Shown in pieces: positions 63,579 to 64,000 of a DNA stretch of 64,000 nt. Position 1 is the first letter of the stretch, and each line of letters opens with the position of its first letter. The notes under the pieces are model-generated. The model had not been told where the DNA came from. It worked only from the letters and a program-made list of their open reading frames with translations, and ran no database searches. This DNA is from Byssochlamys sp. IMV 00236 (taxonomy: Eukaryota > Ascomycota > Eurotiomycetes > Eurotiales > Thermoascaceae). The stretch is taken from assembly GCA_001931875.2 (NCBI GenBank), contig MSJH02000814.1, positions 1 through 64,000 on the forward strand, given 5' to 3'. The position numbers were made by a program, and so were the translations under genes.

Positions 63579-64000
63579 TATAAGAAACAGAGGTTTCTAA
63601 AGATTATTAGTAAATTATTTTACTAATAATTATAATAAGAGAAGTAGCAGCTTTATATATTTAGCTTAAAGAAGGGTTTACTAATAAAATAAAAGGTTAA
63701 CTATTATAATAAAGGGTCTAATTAGTATAAAGAAAGGTTTACGCCGGAGGGTTCTAATAATAAAGAGTCTATATAAATAAAGAAATAGTAGGGTATATAT
63801 TATATTAAAATAAATTATTAGCTTTTAATAAGATAGCAATCTGGAGCCTATTTATATTCTAAATCTTAAGCACTTCTTAGCTTTATCTTATATAAATCCT
63901 AAAAGCGGGGAAAGCAGGGTTTAACTAATTACCTCAGTATTATATTTAGATTTAGGGCTTCGCTGCAGTCCTGCGAGCTTATACTCTAGCGGGGAGCTAG
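63579..64000 (-). repeat. 5' LTR of the fourth LTR element, truncated by the window
   Basis: Begins TATAAGAAACAGAGG and matches the left LTR to the last base of the window (actctagcggggagctag). About 13 bp of the expected length are missing, so the element's right boundary is just outside. Confidence 0.75.

Larger units (their letters stand above)
56493..64000 (-). mobile_element. RIP-degraded Ty3/gypsy LTR retrotransposon, right LTR running off the window
   Basis: Left LTR 56493-56927 and right LTR 63579 to the window end align over at least 420 bp. A minus-strand polypurine tract (AAAAAGGGGGGAGA, about 56,928-56,942) adjoins the left LTR, so the element reads on the minus strand. Around 61,400-61,450 the minus strand encodes YLDNILIF, the reverse transcriptase catalytic motif with one D-to-N change. 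Further along (about 61,060-60,950) it reads AAKVFNKLKLAF then LRYFN, the start of the gypsy RNase H region. The reverse transcriptase to RNase H order on the minus strand confirms orientation. Many stops interrupt it. Confidence 0.78.

Overview
The window looks like nuclear DNA of a filamentous ascomycete (Pezizomycotina, most likely Eurotiales-like). Its genes have many 47-84 nt GT-AG introns, ordinary GC content and fungal-type products. They form a roughly 12 kb island (about 2,564-14,470) between extremely AT-rich blocks (1-2,181 and 14,471-64,000) that show the signature of repeat-induced point mutation (RIP): CA and TG dinucleotides are nearly absent, and every old reading frame is riddled with stop codons.

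Gene island, left to right: a four-exon DHA1-type MFS transporter (+); tRNA-Trp(CCA) (+); argininosuccinate synthase (+, five exons) with a consensus cross-pathway-control site TGACTCA upstream; a second, identical tRNA-Trp(CCA) on the opposite strand; a berberine-bridge-type FAD oxidoreductase (-, at least seven exons, N-terminus unresolved); and CTP synthase (+, ten exons). Two CTP synthase exons are only 8 nt and 5 nt long, and both are needed to restore conserved motifs. Arginine and pyrimidine nucleotide synthesis are housekeeping functions. The transporter and oxidoreductase are accessory-type genes; nothing else marks a secondary-metabolite cluster.

Left AT block: a RIP-degraded Fot1/pogo-type DNA transposon, interrupted by a GC-richer segment of about 185 bp, and a 382 bp terminal-inverted-repeat element that forms the exact boundary with the gene island.

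Right AT block: nested dead transposons. From left to right: an undetermined repeat; a Ty3/gypsy-like element with 145 bp LTRs and TSD TACTT (15,827-23,475); undetermined repeats; an hAT-type transposase (-); a PIF/Harbinger-type transposase (+); a second LTR element (30,308-40,552); an undetermined repeat; a Helitron helicase (+) split by a third LTR element (47,431-54,073, 149 bp LTRs, TSD TAAAT); and a fourth LTR element (56,493 to beyond the window end). In all four LTR elements the polypurine tract lies beside the lower-coordinate LTR and a reverse-transcriptase-like motif reads on the minus strand. The pairs of LTRs differ almost only by C-to-T/G-to-A transitions, a direct record of RIP.

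I found no rRNA, CRISPR array, or clearly new biological system. The strongest unusual features are the CTP synthase microexons, the stretch of the third LTR element that escaped RIP, and the Helitron frame that resumes exactly across the nested insertion. Exon boundaries come from splice signals plus conserved protein motifs, without transcript evidence.
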